A DNA stretch of 64,000 nucleotides, from positions 248,001 through 312,000 of the forward strand of contig JASGKF010000001.1 of assembly GCA_047600765.1 (NCBI GenBank), given 5' to 3'. Position numbers and translations under genes: made by a program. The notes under the pieces were generated by a model, which searched no databases, had not been told where the DNA came from, and worked only from the letters and a program-made list of their open reading frames with translations. Origin of the DNA: Viridibacterium sp047600765. Its GTDB lineage: Bacteria > Pseudomonadota > Gammaproteobacteria > Burkholderiales > Rhodocyclaceae. Every line of letters starts with the position of its first letter. Position 1 is the first letter of the stretch. Of this stretch, positions 1 through 8,156 are shown piece after piece.

Positions 1-148
1 GCCCCTGCCACCAGCGCGCAGCGCCAGCCAGCAGGACACTGGAAAGGACCACCAGCAGGGCTACACCCAATGCGAACAGCACGCGTAACTTGCGCGCCAT
101 CGCCTGGTTACTCAGCCAGTTATCAACGGCAATGATCGGGTGACTCAT
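1..148 (-). CDS. N-terminus of a membrane signalling protein (partial)
   Basis: The minus strand is open from an ATG at 148 to the window edge. The 49 visible residues have a short polar start, a basic stretch (MARKLRVL) and then a hydrophobic segment of about 20 residues (residues 22-43). This is the usual beginning of an inner-membrane sensor such as a CHASE8-type diguanylate cyclase, histidine kinase or chemoreceptor, with the first membrane helix followed by a periplasmic domain. No conserved domain is inside the visible part, so the class cannot be decided. The upstream region has no strong Shine-Dalgarno sequence. Confidence 0.5.
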   Translation of the reverse strand, partial: MSHPIIAVDNWLSNQAMARKLRVLFALGVALLVVLSSVLLAGAARWWQG

Positions 149-291
149 CCGAAGTCTTGTCTTTGTTTTCCGCCCGGCTGGAGGCGGCCGGTAGGTGTTT
201 ATCGACCCGGCCACAAACTAATTGAGGGCTGAAACGCAAATTTGCGCTAAGACTTTCGTACTAGCCCCCTCCCCCGCACCCCGTCTGGCCG

Positions 292-834
292 TTACTCCCA
301 CATTGCCTGACCGGTGATTTCCAGCCAGCACAGGTAGGCACGCAGCTCGTACTCCAGCTGGTGATAGTCAGGCGCCATGTGGCGGCACAGCTGGTAGAAA
401 GCCTTGTCGTGGTCCCGCTCGCGCAGGTGAGCCAGTTCATGCACGACGATCATGCGCAGGAAGGCTTCGGGCAGCGTGCGGAACAGGCTGGCAATGCGGA
501 TCTCGCGCTTGGCCTTGAGCTTGGCTCCCTGCACGCGCGAAATGGTGGTGTGTGTGCCCAGTGCGTTGCGGATCACATGCAAGCGGTTGTCGTAACCGAT
601 ATGCGACAGCGGCGGCGTGCTGCGCAGGTACTGGTTCTTGAGGGCCATGACGTAGTCACGCAGGGCAGCGTCATTGCGCGCCTCATGCGCATCCGGGTGG
701 CGACTACGCAGGTTGGGGCCCAGCGTGCCATCGGCAATGGCAGCAGCCGTCTTTGCCAGCAGGTCGGGCGGGTAGCCGCCAAGAAAAGCCAGCTTCACGG
801 CGCGGGCTTGCGCAACTTCGGATCCTGCCGGCAC
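292..834 (-). CDS. YgjP-like M48-family metallopeptidase (DUF45)
   Basis: The 180-residue protein carries the zinc-peptidase signature HELAH near residue 132, followed by RERDHDKAFYQL, where the second His lies at the spacing typical of the YgjP/SprT-like DUF45 family. Family members are cytosolic predicted metal-dependent hydrolases of poorly known substrate. The C-terminal part (MAPDYHQLEYELRAYL) also fits. The chosen ATG overlaps the end of the upstream DUF4087 gene by about 40 bases on the same strand. A start a few codons further in is possible, because the first 15 residues are not family-like. Co-transcription with the DUF4087 gene is likely. Confidence 0.85.
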   Translation of the reverse strand: MPAGSEVAQARAVKLAFLGGYPPDLLAKTAAAIADGTLGPNLRSRHPDAHEARNDAALRDYVMALKNQYLRSTPPLSHIGYDNRLHVIRNALGTHTTISRVQGAKLKAKREIRIASLFRTLPEAFLRMIVVHELAHLRERDHDKAFYQLCRHMAPDYHQLEYELRAYLCWLEITGQAMWE

Positions 835-1163
835 TGCTGCAGCGGACGGGCACTGCCACTCAGGATGCGGCTGACCTTATGCGTGCCGACGTCCGCCACC
901 ACACGCAGACAGGCACAGCCGTAGCCATAGCTGCCCGCATTGGTACGCACCCACTGCCGCTTGCCGAATTCTGGCCAGTCACCCTCGGCCTGATGCCCGC
1001 CCTGGATGCCGATGACCCACTCGCCATCCGCATCGTTGAGCCAGGCATTGCCGGGGGTCGGATTCTCGAACCAGCCGCAACGCATGACCGGCTTGTCGGC
1101 AGCCATGGCGGCCGCGCTGACCAGCAGGGTGGCGATGCAGACAAGGCAACGAATCAGGGACAT
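795..1163 (-). CDS. DUF4087 family exported protein
   Basis: The reading frame is open further upstream, but the ATG at 1163 begins a clear signal peptide (MSLIRCLVCIATLLVSAAAMA, cleavage after AMA near residue 21), so this start is preferred. The mature part contains the DUF4087 hallmarks RCGWFENPTPGN, DADGEW, QGGHQAEGDWP and YGYGCACL, with conserved cysteines that may form disulfides in the periplasm. The length, 122 residues, is normal for the family, whose function is unknown. Its 3' end overlaps the start of the downstream metallopeptidase gene. It is divergent from mutS, with about 145 bases between the two starts. Confidence 0.8.
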   Translation of the reverse strand: MSLIRCLVCIATLLVSAAAMAADKPVMRCGWFENPTPGNAWLNDADGEWVIGIQGGHQAEGDWPEFGKRQWVRTNAGSYGYGCACLRVVADVGTHKVSRILSGSARPLQQCRQDPKLRKPAP

Positions 1164-1307
1164 GCGGGGCTCCGGAACGGTTGGGGAGAGAAATGATGCC
1201 TGAAGAACGCCCCGGCTCGGGCACCCCCGCTTCCACTGCCCTCTGCCGCTAAAATACGGCCCTTCAACGCGCCCCTGGCGCCCGCCCCCATCGCGAGAGA
1301 GTTTCCC

Positions 1308-3905
1308 TTGTACGACTTCAGGAAGATCACCGAGCAGGAGATTGCTGCCCACACCCCCATGATGCAGCAGTACCTGCGCATCAAGGTCCAGCACCCCGAC
1401 ACCCTGCTGTTCTACCGCATGGGCGACTTCTACGAGCTGTTCTTCGGTGACGCCGAAAAGGCTGCACGCCTGCTCGACATCACGCTCACCACGCGCGGCG
1501 CTTCCGGCGGCTTCCCAATCAAGATGGCCGGCGTCCCCCATCACGCGCTGGAGCCCTACCTCGCCAAGATCGTGAAGATGGGCGAATCGGCCGTCATCGC
1601 CGAACAGGTCGGCGACCCCGGCGCCACCAAGGGGCCGATGGAGCGCGCCGTCGCGCGCATCGTCACCCCTGGCACGCTGACCGACGCCGCCCTGCTCGAC
1701 GACCGCGCCGAAGCCCCGCTACTGGCCGTGCAACTGCATCGTGGCGTGCTGGGCCTGGCCTGGCTCAACCTCGCCAACGGCGACTTCCGCATCGCCGAGA
1801 CCGACCCCGAAAACCTCATCGCCCAGCTCGAACGCCTGCGCCCCGCTGAAGCGCTGATCCCCGACAGCCTCAAGCTACCCGCGCTGGAAGCCCGCGTACC
1901 CGCCCTGCGCCGCCTCGCCGACTGGCAGTTCGATGCCAAGACCGCGACCGAACTGCTGACCAAGCACTTCGGCACGCACGACCTCGCCGGCTTCGCTGCA
2001 GAAGGACGCGACGTCGCACTGGCCGCAGCCGCGGCGCTGTTCGAGTACGCCCGCAGCACACAGCGCCAGTCGCTGGCGCACATCACCACGCTCAAGGTCG
2101 AAGCCGAAGGCGACTACCTGCGGCTGGACGCGCACACGCGCCGCAACCTCGAAATCACCGAGACCCTGCGTGGTGAGCCCGCCCCCACCCTGCTCTCGCT
2201 GCTCGACCTGACCACAACCAGCATGGGCTCGCGCTGGCTTCGCCACGCCCTGCATCATCCGCTATCCAGCCGCAGCGCCTGCCGCGCACGGCACCAAGCC
2301 GTCGCAACATTGCTCGGTGACGCGGGCAACGGCCCCATGTCTGCCATCGCCGCTGGCCTCAAGCCCATCGCCGATATCGAACGCATCGCCACGCGCATCG
2401 CACTGACCAGCGTGCGGCCACGCGAACTCTCGGCTTTGCGCGAAAGCCTGGCAGCGCTTGAAGAACTCCGGGCACCACTTGCTGGCGACGTGACGCAACC
2501 GCTACTGGAAGAAATCCACGCCGCACTCGCCACGCCGCAAGACGCCGTCCTGCTGCTGCGTGCCGCCATCGCCGAAGAGCCCGCCACCATGGTGCGCGAC
2601 GGCGGCGTCATCGCACGCGGCTATGACAGCGAGCTCGACGAGCTGCGCGACATCCAGAACAACTGCGGTGAATTCCTCATCGCACTCGAAGCACGCGAAC
2701 GCGAACGCACGGGCATCGCCAACCTCAAAGTCGAATTCAATCGCGTGCACGGCTTCTACATCGAGGTCACGCACGCCAACACCGACAAGGTGCCCGAGGA
2801 TTACCGCCGCCGGCAGACCATGAAGAATGCCGAGCGCTACATCACGCCCGAGCTCAAGACCTTCGAAGACAAGGCCCTGTCGGCCAACGAGCGAGCGCTG
2901 GCGCGCGAAAAGCTGCTCTACGACGGCATCGTGCAACAACTCGCCCCCATGGTGCCGCGCCTGCAGCGCATCGCCCACGCCGTGGCCCTGCTCGATGGCC
3001 TCAACGCCTTCGCACAGGTCGCTGCTGCCTACGACTACCGCCAGCCCGAACTCGTCGACGAGCCCGTCATCGCCATCACCGCTGGCCGCCACCCGGTCGT
3101 CGAACGCCAGGTCGACAACTTCATCAGCAACGACGTGCAGCTCTCACCCACGCGTCGCATGCTGCTCGTCACCGGCCCCAACATGGGTGGTAAGTCAACC
3201 TACATGCGCCAGGTAGCGCTGATCGTGCTGCTTGCCCACTGCGGCAGCTTCGTGCCGGCGCAGCAATGCCGCATCGGCCCCGTCGATGCCATCTTCACGC
3301 GCATCGGCGCATCGGACGATCTGGCCTCCGGCCGTTCAACCTTCATGGTCGAGATGACCGAAGCCGCCGCCATCCTCAACGGCGCCACCGACCGCAGCCT
3401 CGTGCTGATGGACGAGATCGGCCGCGGCACCTCGACCTTCGACGGCATGGCACTCGCCTACTCCATCGCCCGCCAACTGCTCGACCAGAACCGCAGCTAC
3501 GCACTGTTCTCGACGCACTACTTCGAACTCACGCGCCTCGGCCACGACACCCCCGAATGCGCCAACGTGCACCTCGGCGCCGTCGAGCACGGCCACAGCA
3601 TCGTCTTCCTGCACGCCGTGCAGGACGGTCCGGCCTCGCAGAGCTACGGTATCGAGGTCGCCGCACTCGCCGGCATTCCGCCTGTCGTGGTGCGCGATGC
3701 CAAGCGTCGGCTACGTGCGCTGGAGTCGCGTGAAGTCGCTGGTGGGCCACAGGACGACCTCTTCGCGTCAATGCCCGAGCCCGAACCGACTGCCGTGCAG
3801 CACCCAGCACTCACCAGGCTCGCCGAAGTCGACCCCGACAACATGAGTCCGCGCGAAGCGCTCGAAGCGCTCTACGCGCTGCGCAAGCTGCTACCCGGTG
3901 CATGA
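1308..3905 (+). CDS. mutS: DNA mismatch repair protein MutS
   Basis: This is the mismatch-recognition ATPase of methyl-directed repair. The 865-residue protein has the mismatch-stacking Phe-x-Glu motif (F41, E43 in MGDFYELFF), the connector and lever/clamp regions, and a C-terminal ABC-type ATPase with Walker A GPNMGGKST near residue 623 and Walker B/signature LVLMDEIGRGTSTFDG. The start is TTG at 1308, with GAGAGA about 8 bases upstream. The next in-frame ATG (at MMQQYL) would remove conserved N-terminal sequence but would still leave the Phe-x-Glu motif. A small gene overlaps its stop codon. Confidence 0.97.
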   Translation: MYDFRKITEQEIAAHTPMMQQYLRIKVQHPDTLLFYRMGDFYELFFGDAEKAARLLDITLTTRGASGGFPIKMAGVPHHALEPYLAKIVKMGESAVIAEQVGDPGATKGPMERAVARIVTPGTLTDAALLDDRAEAPLLAVQLHRGVLGLAWLNLANGDFRIAETDPENLIAQLERLRPAEALIPDSLKLPALEARVPALRRLADWQFDAKTATELLTKHFGTHDLAGFAAEGRDVALAAAAALFEYARSTQRQSLAHITTLKVEAEGDYLRLDAHTRRNLEITETLRGEPAPTLLSLLDLTTTSMGSRWLRHALHHPLSSRSACRARHQAVATLLGDAGNGPMSAIAAGLKPIADIERIATRIALTSVRPRELSALRESLAALEELRAPLAGDVTQPLLEEIHAALATPQDAVLLLRAAIAEEPATMVRDGGVIARGYDSELDELRDIQNNCGEFLIALEARERERTGIANLKVEFNRVHGFYIEVTHANTDKVPEDYRRRQTMKNAERYITPELKTFEDKALSANERALAREKLLYDGIVQQLAPMVPRLQRIAHAVALLDGLNAFAQVAAAYDYRQPELVDEPVIAITAGRHPVVERQVDNFISNDVQLSPTRRMLLVTGPNMGGKSTYMRQVALIVLLAHCGSFVPAQQCRIGPVDAIFTRIGASDDLASGRSTFMVEMTEAAAILNGATDRSLVLMDEIGRGTSTFDGMALAYSIARQLLDQNRSYALFSTHYFELTRLGHDTPECANVHLGAVEHGHSIVFLHAVQDGPASQSYGIEVAALAGIPPVVVRDAKRRLRALESREVAGGPQDDLFASMPEPEPTAVQHPALTRLAEVDPDNMSPREALEALYALRKLLPGA

Positions 3906-4239
3906 GCGAACACGCGGCGCCGGCAACCCTCTGAAACGGATCCGCCCTGGCGAACCCGGCGCATCCAGACCGCAGCAAAGGTACGGCAACAAACTCCTAT
4001 GCGTCCGGTATCGCGAGAGCACTGACGGCACAACCCGCTACACCACCGTTGAACTGCTCGTCGACGAACGCCCGGCGCCCGCACGCAATCAGCAGGTACT
4101 CGTTCAGACTGAAACCGGCGAGCAATCCCTGCGAGCTCAACTGATCAGCCACGGGGAAAAATGGGACAACACACTCCGCCTATGGCGCACCACACTCGCT
4201 GTCGCCAAGTCACTTGGCATCAGCCATCGCATCCGATAG
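3898..4239 (+). CDS. Conserved small protein of unknown function, coupled to mutS
   Basis: A 113-residue frame starts at GTG 3898 and overlaps the mutS stop codon (GTGCATGA), an arrangement that suggests translational coupling. The middle contains KRIRPGEPGA, then RYGNKLLCVRYR and TTVELLVDE. From memory this pattern belongs to a small basic protein conserved in many Betaproteobacteria; no function is assigned to it. The protein is rich in Arg and has no membrane segment. It ends just before the cassette-like segment, so it marks the left chromosomal flank of that segment. Confidence 0.6.
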   Translation: MHERTRGAGNPLKRIRPGEPGASRPQQRYGNKLLCVRYRESTDGTTRYTTVELLVDERPAPARNQQVLVQTETGEQSLRAQLISHGEKWDNTLRLWRTTLAVAKSLGISHRIR

Positions 4240-4306
4240 TGTTGCCATCCATAGACATCCACATCTGGCAATTAATATCCAGATATGGACGTTTACCTCC
4301 ACCAAT

Positions 4307-4323
4307 CGACACTTAAGGTGTCG
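4307..4323. repeat. Hairpin left of the first gene cassette
   Basis: A perfect 6-bp inverted repeat CGACAC-TTAAG-GTGTCG lies 10 bases before the GTTAGCC cassette boundary. It could be the hairpin of a decayed recombination site (attI or attC) of the lost left part of an integron. It could also be a weak terminator for the mutS unit, but no T-tract follows. Confidence 0.4.
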
Positions 4324-4334
4324 TCTACCTAGCG

Positions 4335-5178
4335 TTAGCCATCACAAAGCATGAGCACTACCAGAAGACCCGCAGGACGAGAGACTTGGCACCGATTGAT
4401 CGAATGGGATCGCGGGCAAGCCGACTCCGAGAGACTGGTGGCACGAATGCTTGCCGCAGAGGGATACGACACCGTTGATCCCACTCATCCACTCGGCGGT
4501 CCTGATGGCGGAAAAGATATCGTGTGCAAGCGAGAGGATGAAACTTGCATCGTCAGCATCTACTTCCCGAGGGGACAGAAGGACTACGCTGAAATTTCCG
4601 CAAAGTTTCGATCTGACTTCGAGAAGACAAAGTCTTCGGGTTCTGCGGGCTTTGTTTTCTTCACAAACCAAGAACTGACTCTGGGAGAGCGGGCGAAGTT
4701 AGAAGACATCGCCGAAGGAAGATGGGTCGACATCTATCACCTAGAGAGAATCGCATCTTGCTTGGACACCCCGAACGGATACGGCCTACGACTTGAGTTC
4801 CTACAGATTGAGATGACTCGAGAAGAGCAGGTCAGCTTCATCAATAGCCGAGACCAGCTTCTCCACGAGATTCATGCCGCTGTTCTCAAGAAGCCGGAAG
4901 CACGGCCGCCAGAGACAATAAAAACTGTCCGCATTCAGCAGCCAGACTTGTTCGACTCGCTGTCGGCTCTCACTGGAACGAAGCTTGTTGAATGCCGAAA
5001 GTGCCAGGAGATATTCCGCGCTACTCGCAATGCCTTGCTTGCCATCGTCGATCCCAACTCTCTGTCTGTTGTTACTTGCCCAAGTTGCGGTCATACGCAG
5101 AGATTCCAGTGATGGCTAACCCTTCCATCGAGAGGGACGTCTAAGAGCTACGCTCTTAGCCGCCCCTCATGTCAAACG
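4335..5178 (+). mobile_element. Integron gene cassette 1 (nuclease-fold gene plus attC)
   Basis: The segment begins inside a GTTAGCC core (4334-4340) and ends at the core GTTAGGC of the next cassette (5178-5184). The attC of this cassette opens with GGCTAAC (5114-5120), the exact reverse complement of GTTAGCC at its own left end. That is the pairing expected once a cassette is circularised. The gene fills the segment, starts 11 bases after the core and has no visible promoter. Base composition is lower in GC than the flanks. No integrase gene is in the window. Confidence 0.7.
4351..5112 (+). CDS. Restriction-endonuclease-fold protein with C-terminal zinc ribbon (cassette-borne)
   Basis: The N-terminal domain (residues 20-160) resembles the PD-(D/E)xK/Mrr-like family with the motif GGPDGGKD at 49-56, followed by a beta strand CIVSIYFPRG where a canonical enzyme would have (E/Q)xK. 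The later parts FVFFTNQEL and IYHLERIA are typical of the same family. The C-terminal 45 residues hold two CxxC knuckles (CRKC and CPSC) that look like a zinc ribbon. It may be a nuclease of a defence system or a catalytically altered relative, because the second catalytic motif is not standard. It is promoter-less and sits in an integron cassette. Confidence 0.6.
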   Translation: MSTTRRPAGRETWHRLIEWDRGQADSERLVARMLAAEGYDTVDPTHPLGGPDGGKDIVCKREDETCIVSIYFPRGQKDYAEISAKFRSDFEKTKSSGSAGFVFFTNQELTLGERAKLEDIAEGRWVDIYHLERIASCLDTPNGYGLRLEFLQIEMTREEQVSFINSRDQLLHEIHAAVLKKPEARPPETIKTVRIQQPDLFDSLSALTGTKLVECRKCQEIFRATRNALLAIVDPNSLSVVTCPSCGHTQRFQ

Positions 5179-5184
5179 TTAGGC
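5114..5184 (+). repeat. attC recombination site (complete)
   Basis: The 71-bp element starts with GGCTAAC and ends with AAACGTTAGGC. At its centre is a perfect hairpin CTAAGAG-CTACG-CTCTTAG (5141-5159). The flanking arms GAGAGGGACG and CGCCCCTC pair imperfectly, as the L and R boxes of attC sites do. This matches integron attC architecture in length, core sequence and folding. Confidence 0.8.
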
Positions 5185-5650
5185 CTGAGGAGATCACGTG
5201 TTCGAGTTCCATGGGTGGGCCGCGATTCGAGTCCCAGATCCAGACCTAGATGTCGATCACCGACATGAGCTGGAGAGAGTTGCCGTTGAAAGGCTGCGTG
5301 AGGCTATACGGGCGGCCGACGATCAGTTCTCGCTCTTCGATGTTCGCATGACCGGGAACGAATTGATCGTTCTCTACGCACACGGCCTCCGCAACCATCG
5401 GTACAAGAAAGTCATTGAATTATTCAGATGGGTAGCAAAAGAGTTGCCGGAGTCCTATGGGCTCTTGTACGTCCACGATGACGAAGTAGAAGGTCGGGGA
5501 AATGAGTTCCAAACGTGGCGGCTTGCGCGCGGGGAGTTGCGTGAAATGAGCGACCCCTTCCTGTCACCTCGTAACCCAACTTTGGAAGATGCCTGGCACG
5601 GAGAACCCGATGACGAATCTGCGGCCTAACATGGCAGTCGAGCGGGACAG
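5179..5650 (+). mobile_element. Integron gene cassette 2 (Imm7-type gene, attC truncated)
   Basis: It begins at GTTAGGC (5178-5184), and the predicted 5' end of its own attC, GCCTAAC (5624-5630), is the exact reverse complement and overlaps the gene's TAA stop. After ATGGCAGTCGAGCGGGAC the expected second half of the attC is absent. The sequence changes to AGGGGACCTGACCCGTTTC, a motif often found in dispersed extragenic repeats, so the site seems to have been cut. This cassette would be unable to move. Confidence 0.6.
5198..5629 (+). CDS. Imm7 family immunity-like protein (cassette-borne)
   Basis: The 143-residue protein starts MFEFHGWAAIRV and contains ESYGLLYVHDD, NEFQTWRLARGEL and DPFLSPRNPTLED. 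These match the Imm7 family of predicted immunity proteins from polymorphic toxin systems (family assignment from memory). No toxin gene lies next to it, so in this place it could be an orphan immunity gene acting against toxins of neighbouring strains. Start GTG 5198 has AGGAG 7-11 bases upstream, within the cassette's 5' end. It is soluble, with no signal peptide. The TAA stop is part of the truncated attC. Confidence 0.65.
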   Translation: MFEFHGWAAIRVPDPDLDVDHRHELERVAVERLREAIRAADDQFSLFDVRMTGNELIVLYAHGLRNHRYKKVIELFRWVAKELPESYGLLYVHDDEVEGRGNEFQTWRLARGELREMSDPFLSPRNPTLEDAWHGEPDDESAA

Positions 5651-5717
5651 GGGACCTGACCCGTTTCAGTTGACACCCTGACCTATCGGTTGGGGGTTAT
5701 ATGTCAGCAAGTCACCC

Positions 5718-6041
5718 TCAGTGGCTGATCATCCACGGCCGCTTGCTGGGAAAGGTCTTTGCCCCCTCGGGCGTGCGCACCGTGCTGCGGCCCGGTTTGC
5801 CGCAACCACAGTTGGGGCCATGCACGTGCTGCGAGGCGAGCTTGGGCTCGTGCCGCGCGCGTTCGTTGGTGGCATGCGCAGTCCGCGTTCCGGCATCCAT
5901 CAGTGCGTAAGAAGGCACGCCGACCAGGCGTGAGGCCTGTGTGCCGCAATCCGGGCAATGTGCAGAGTCGTCGCGAGTGGAGATGCTTCGCATCAGCTCG
6001 AAGCTTCCGCAACGGGGGCATTCGTAGTCGTAGAGGGGCAT
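5718..6041 (-). CDS. fmdB: FmdB family zinc-ribbon protein
   Basis: The 107-residue protein begins MPLYDYECPRCG and has the CxxC...CxxC zinc ribbon (C8, C11, C29, C32) that defines the FmdB family. A His/Cys-rich stretch HVHGPNCGCG follows near residue 73. In Methylophilus methylotrophus FmdB lies beside the formamidase FmdA and is a putative regulator of amide metabolism, and the position here is the same, 50 bases after fmdA. The ATG at 6041 was chosen because the family always begins with this MPxYxYxC sequence. It is probably the last gene of the urt-fmd operon. Confidence 0.85.
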   Translation of the reverse strand: MPLYDYECPRCGSFELMRSISTRDDSAHCPDCGTQASRLVGVPSYALMDAGTRTAHATNERARHEPKLASQHVHGPNCGCGKPGRSTVRTPEGAKTFPSKRPWMISH

Positions 6042-6091
6042 GGCGCTCTCCTGCCGTGCGCGCCGTCGCCAGCACGCACGGACGGTCGGGG

Positions 6092-7321
6092 TCAGAGGTC
6101 GGGCGACAGGGGCATGTCGATCGAACCGTCGAGGTACTTCACCGGCCCGGCTGCAGTCGGGTTGATGTCGAACTCGAAGATGTCGGTCGGCAGCCACAGC
6201 GTGGCGCAGGCGTTCGGGATGTCGACCACGCCGCTGATGTGCCCCTGACACGGCGCGGTGCCGAGGATGGAGTAAGCCTGTGCGCCGGAGTAGCCGAACT
6301 TCTTGAGGTACTCGATGGCATTGAGACAGGCCTGGCGATAAGCCACGTGCACGTCGAGGTAGTGCTGCTTGCCGTACTCGTCGACCGAGATGCCTTCGAA
6401 GATCAGGTAGTCGTCGTACTTCGGCGTGATCGGGCTGGGCTTGAAGATCGGGTTCTTGATGCCGTACTTGGCCATGCCGCCTTTGAGCAGCGAGACCTTC
6501 ATGTGCACCCAGCCGGCCATTTCGATGGCGCCGCAGAAACTGATTTCGCCATCGCCCTGCGAGAAGTGCAGGTCGCCCACCGACAGGCCCGCGCCGTCGA
6601 CGTAGACCGGGAAGAAGATCTTCGAGCCACGTGACAGATCCTTGATGTCGCAATTGCCGCCGTGCTCGCGCGGCGGCACAGTGCGTGCGCCTTCCGCTGC
6701 GATCTTGGCCGCCACATCGCCCTTGGCCTTGCCGGCATGCGTGGTCTTGGCAAACGGCGGGTTGGCGAGCGGCGGCACACGATCAGGTTGCGTGGCGATG
6801 AAGTCGACTTCGCGCGTGTTCCACATCTCCAGCATCTTGGGGTCGGGCAGGCAGCCGATGAGGCCGGGGTGGATCAGGCCTGCGTAGCGCACACCGGGCA
6901 CATGGCGGCTCTTGGTGAACATGCCCTCGATATCCCAGATCGACTTCTGCGCCTGCGGGAAGTGATCGACGAGGAAGCCGCCGCCGTTGTTCTTCGAGAA
7001 GAAGCCGTTGAAGCCCCACAGGCTGTCCTGCTTGGCGCCGATGTCGAGCAACTCGACCACCAGCAAGTCGCCGGGCTCAGCGCCCTTGACACCGACCGGA
7101 CCGGAGAGGAAGTGCACCGTGGAGAGATCCACATCCCGCACGTCGTCGGCACTGTCGTTGTTCTTGATGTAGCCCCCGGTCCAGTCATACGTCTCCAGCA
7201 CGAAATCGTCGCCAGGATTGACCCAGCACGCCATCGGGATGTCCGGGTGCCAGCGGTTGTGGATGTTCTCGTTCTCGTACGGCGACTGCTCAAGATCGAC
7301 TTTGATGAGTGTTTCAGGCAT
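6092..7321 (-). CDS. fmdA: Formamidase/acetamidase FmdA
   Basis: It hydrolyses formamide and other short-chain amides to ammonium and the acid in the cytoplasm. The sequence MPETLIKVDL, HNRWHPDIPMACWVNPGDDF, GPVGVKGAEPGDLLVVEL and NGGGFLVDHFPQ follows the acetamidase/formamidase family. At 409 residues it matches the enzyme of Methylophilus (about 407). The frame is open further upstream, but the ATG at 7321 is preceded by AAGGAGGTG at ideal spacing, so that start is preferred. It lies downstream of urtABCDE and upstream of fmdB, which suggests that the transporter supplies amides as well as urea. Confidence 0.95.
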   Translation of the reverse strand: MPETLIKVDLEQSPYENENIHNRWHPDIPMACWVNPGDDFVLETYDWTGGYIKNNDSADDVRDVDLSTVHFLSGPVGVKGAEPGDLLVVELLDIGAKQDSLWGFNGFFSKNNGGGFLVDHFPQAQKSIWDIEGMFTKSRHVPGVRYAGLIHPGLIGCLPDPKMLEMWNTREVDFIATQPDRVPPLANPPFAKTTHAGKAKGDVAAKIAAEGARTVPPREHGGNCDIKDLSRGSKIFFPVYVDGAGLSVGDLHFSQGDGEISFCGAIEMAGWVHMKVSLLKGGMAKYGIKNPIFKPSPITPKYDDYLIFEGISVDEYGKQHYLDVHVAYRQACLNAIEYLKKFGYSGAQAYSILGTAPCQGHISGVVDIPNACATLWLPTDIFEFDINPTAAGPVKYLDGSIDMPLSPDL

Positions 7322-7344
7322 GGCACACCTCCTTGATTTGAACA

Positions 7345-7359
7345 GGGTGTGGAACACCC
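7345..7359. terminator. Hairpin between urtE and fmdA
   Basis: The perfect inverted repeat GGGTGT-GGA-ACACCC lies in the 125-bp gap between urtE and fmdA, 24 bases before the fmdA start on the minus strand. It has no T-tract. It may be a processing site or a weak attenuator that lowers or stabilises fmdA mRNA relative to the transporter genes. Confidence 0.35.
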
Positions 7360-7446
7360 CGGACTCTGAATAAAAAGCTCCCGGCTGCTAGTTGGGCACC
7401 GCTGTGCACCGGCCTCTCCGACGGTGCGCAGTGGCGCCTGTCCTCA

Positions 7447-8136
7447 CTACACCGAGAGAAACTGCTTGATCTTCGCCACGTCGGTTTCGGCGCGCGGGCT
7501 TTCATGCACAAGGCGCCCGCCTTCGATGACGAAGAGACGGTCGGCCACGTCCATGGCAAAACTGAGCACCTGCTCGGAGACCACGATGCTGATCTCGCGC
7601 AGCTTGCGGATCTCGTTGAGGGCCTTGGCAATGTCCTTGATGATCGAAGGCTGGATGCCCTCGGTCGGCTCATCGAGCAGCAGCACTTTCGGATTGGTGA
7701 CGAGCGCGCGCGCAATGGCGAGCTGCTGCTGCTGACCGCCGGAGAGGTTGCCGCCCTTGCGACGACGCATGTCCCACAGCACAGGGAAGAGCGCGTAGAT
7801 CTCTTCAGGGACTTTCTTGACGGCAGCGTTTTCAAGGCCGGTCTGGATGTTCTCTTCGACGCTGAGGGTCGGGAAGATCATGCGGCCCTGCGGCACGTAG
7901 GCAATGCCCTTGGCAACGCGACGATAGCTCTCATCTTTCGAGACCTCGTTGCCGGCCACCTGGATCGATCCGCTCTTGGTGGGCAACACACCCATCAATG
8001 ATTTGAACAGCGTGGTCTTGCCCATGCCATTGCGCCCCATGATGGCGACGGTCTCGTTCTTGTTGGCTGCGAACGAGATGCCATGCAGGGCTTCGCTCTG
8101 GCCGTAGGCTACGTGCAGGTCGGTGACGTTCAGCAT
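7447..8136 (-). CDS. urtE: Urea/amide ABC transporter, ATP-binding protein UrtE
   Basis: A 229-residue ABC ATPase with Walker A GRNGMGKTT (about residues 34-42), signature LSGGQQQQ, Walker B VLLLDEPTEGIQPSI and the short LivF-like C-terminus. The SGGQQQQLAIARAL and EGIQPSII forms are those of UrtE. It works with UrtD as the cytoplasmic ATPase pair energising the UrtB/UrtC permeases. It is the last transporter gene of the operon. The gap to urtD holds a palindromic extragenic repeat. Confidence 0.92.
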   Translation of the reverse strand: MLNVTDLHVAYGQSEALHGISFAANKNETVAIMGRNGMGKTTLFKSLMGVLPTKSGSIQVAGNEVSKDESYRRVAKGIAYVPQGRMIFPTLSVEENIQTGLENAAVKKVPEEIYALFPVLWDMRRRKGGNLSGGQQQQLAIARALVTNPKVLLLDEPTEGIQPSIIKDIAKALNEIRKLREISIVVSEQVLSFAMDVADRLFVIEGGRLVHESPRAETDVAKIKQFLSV

Positions 8137-8156
8137 GCTTTCTCTCCCTCTATTCG

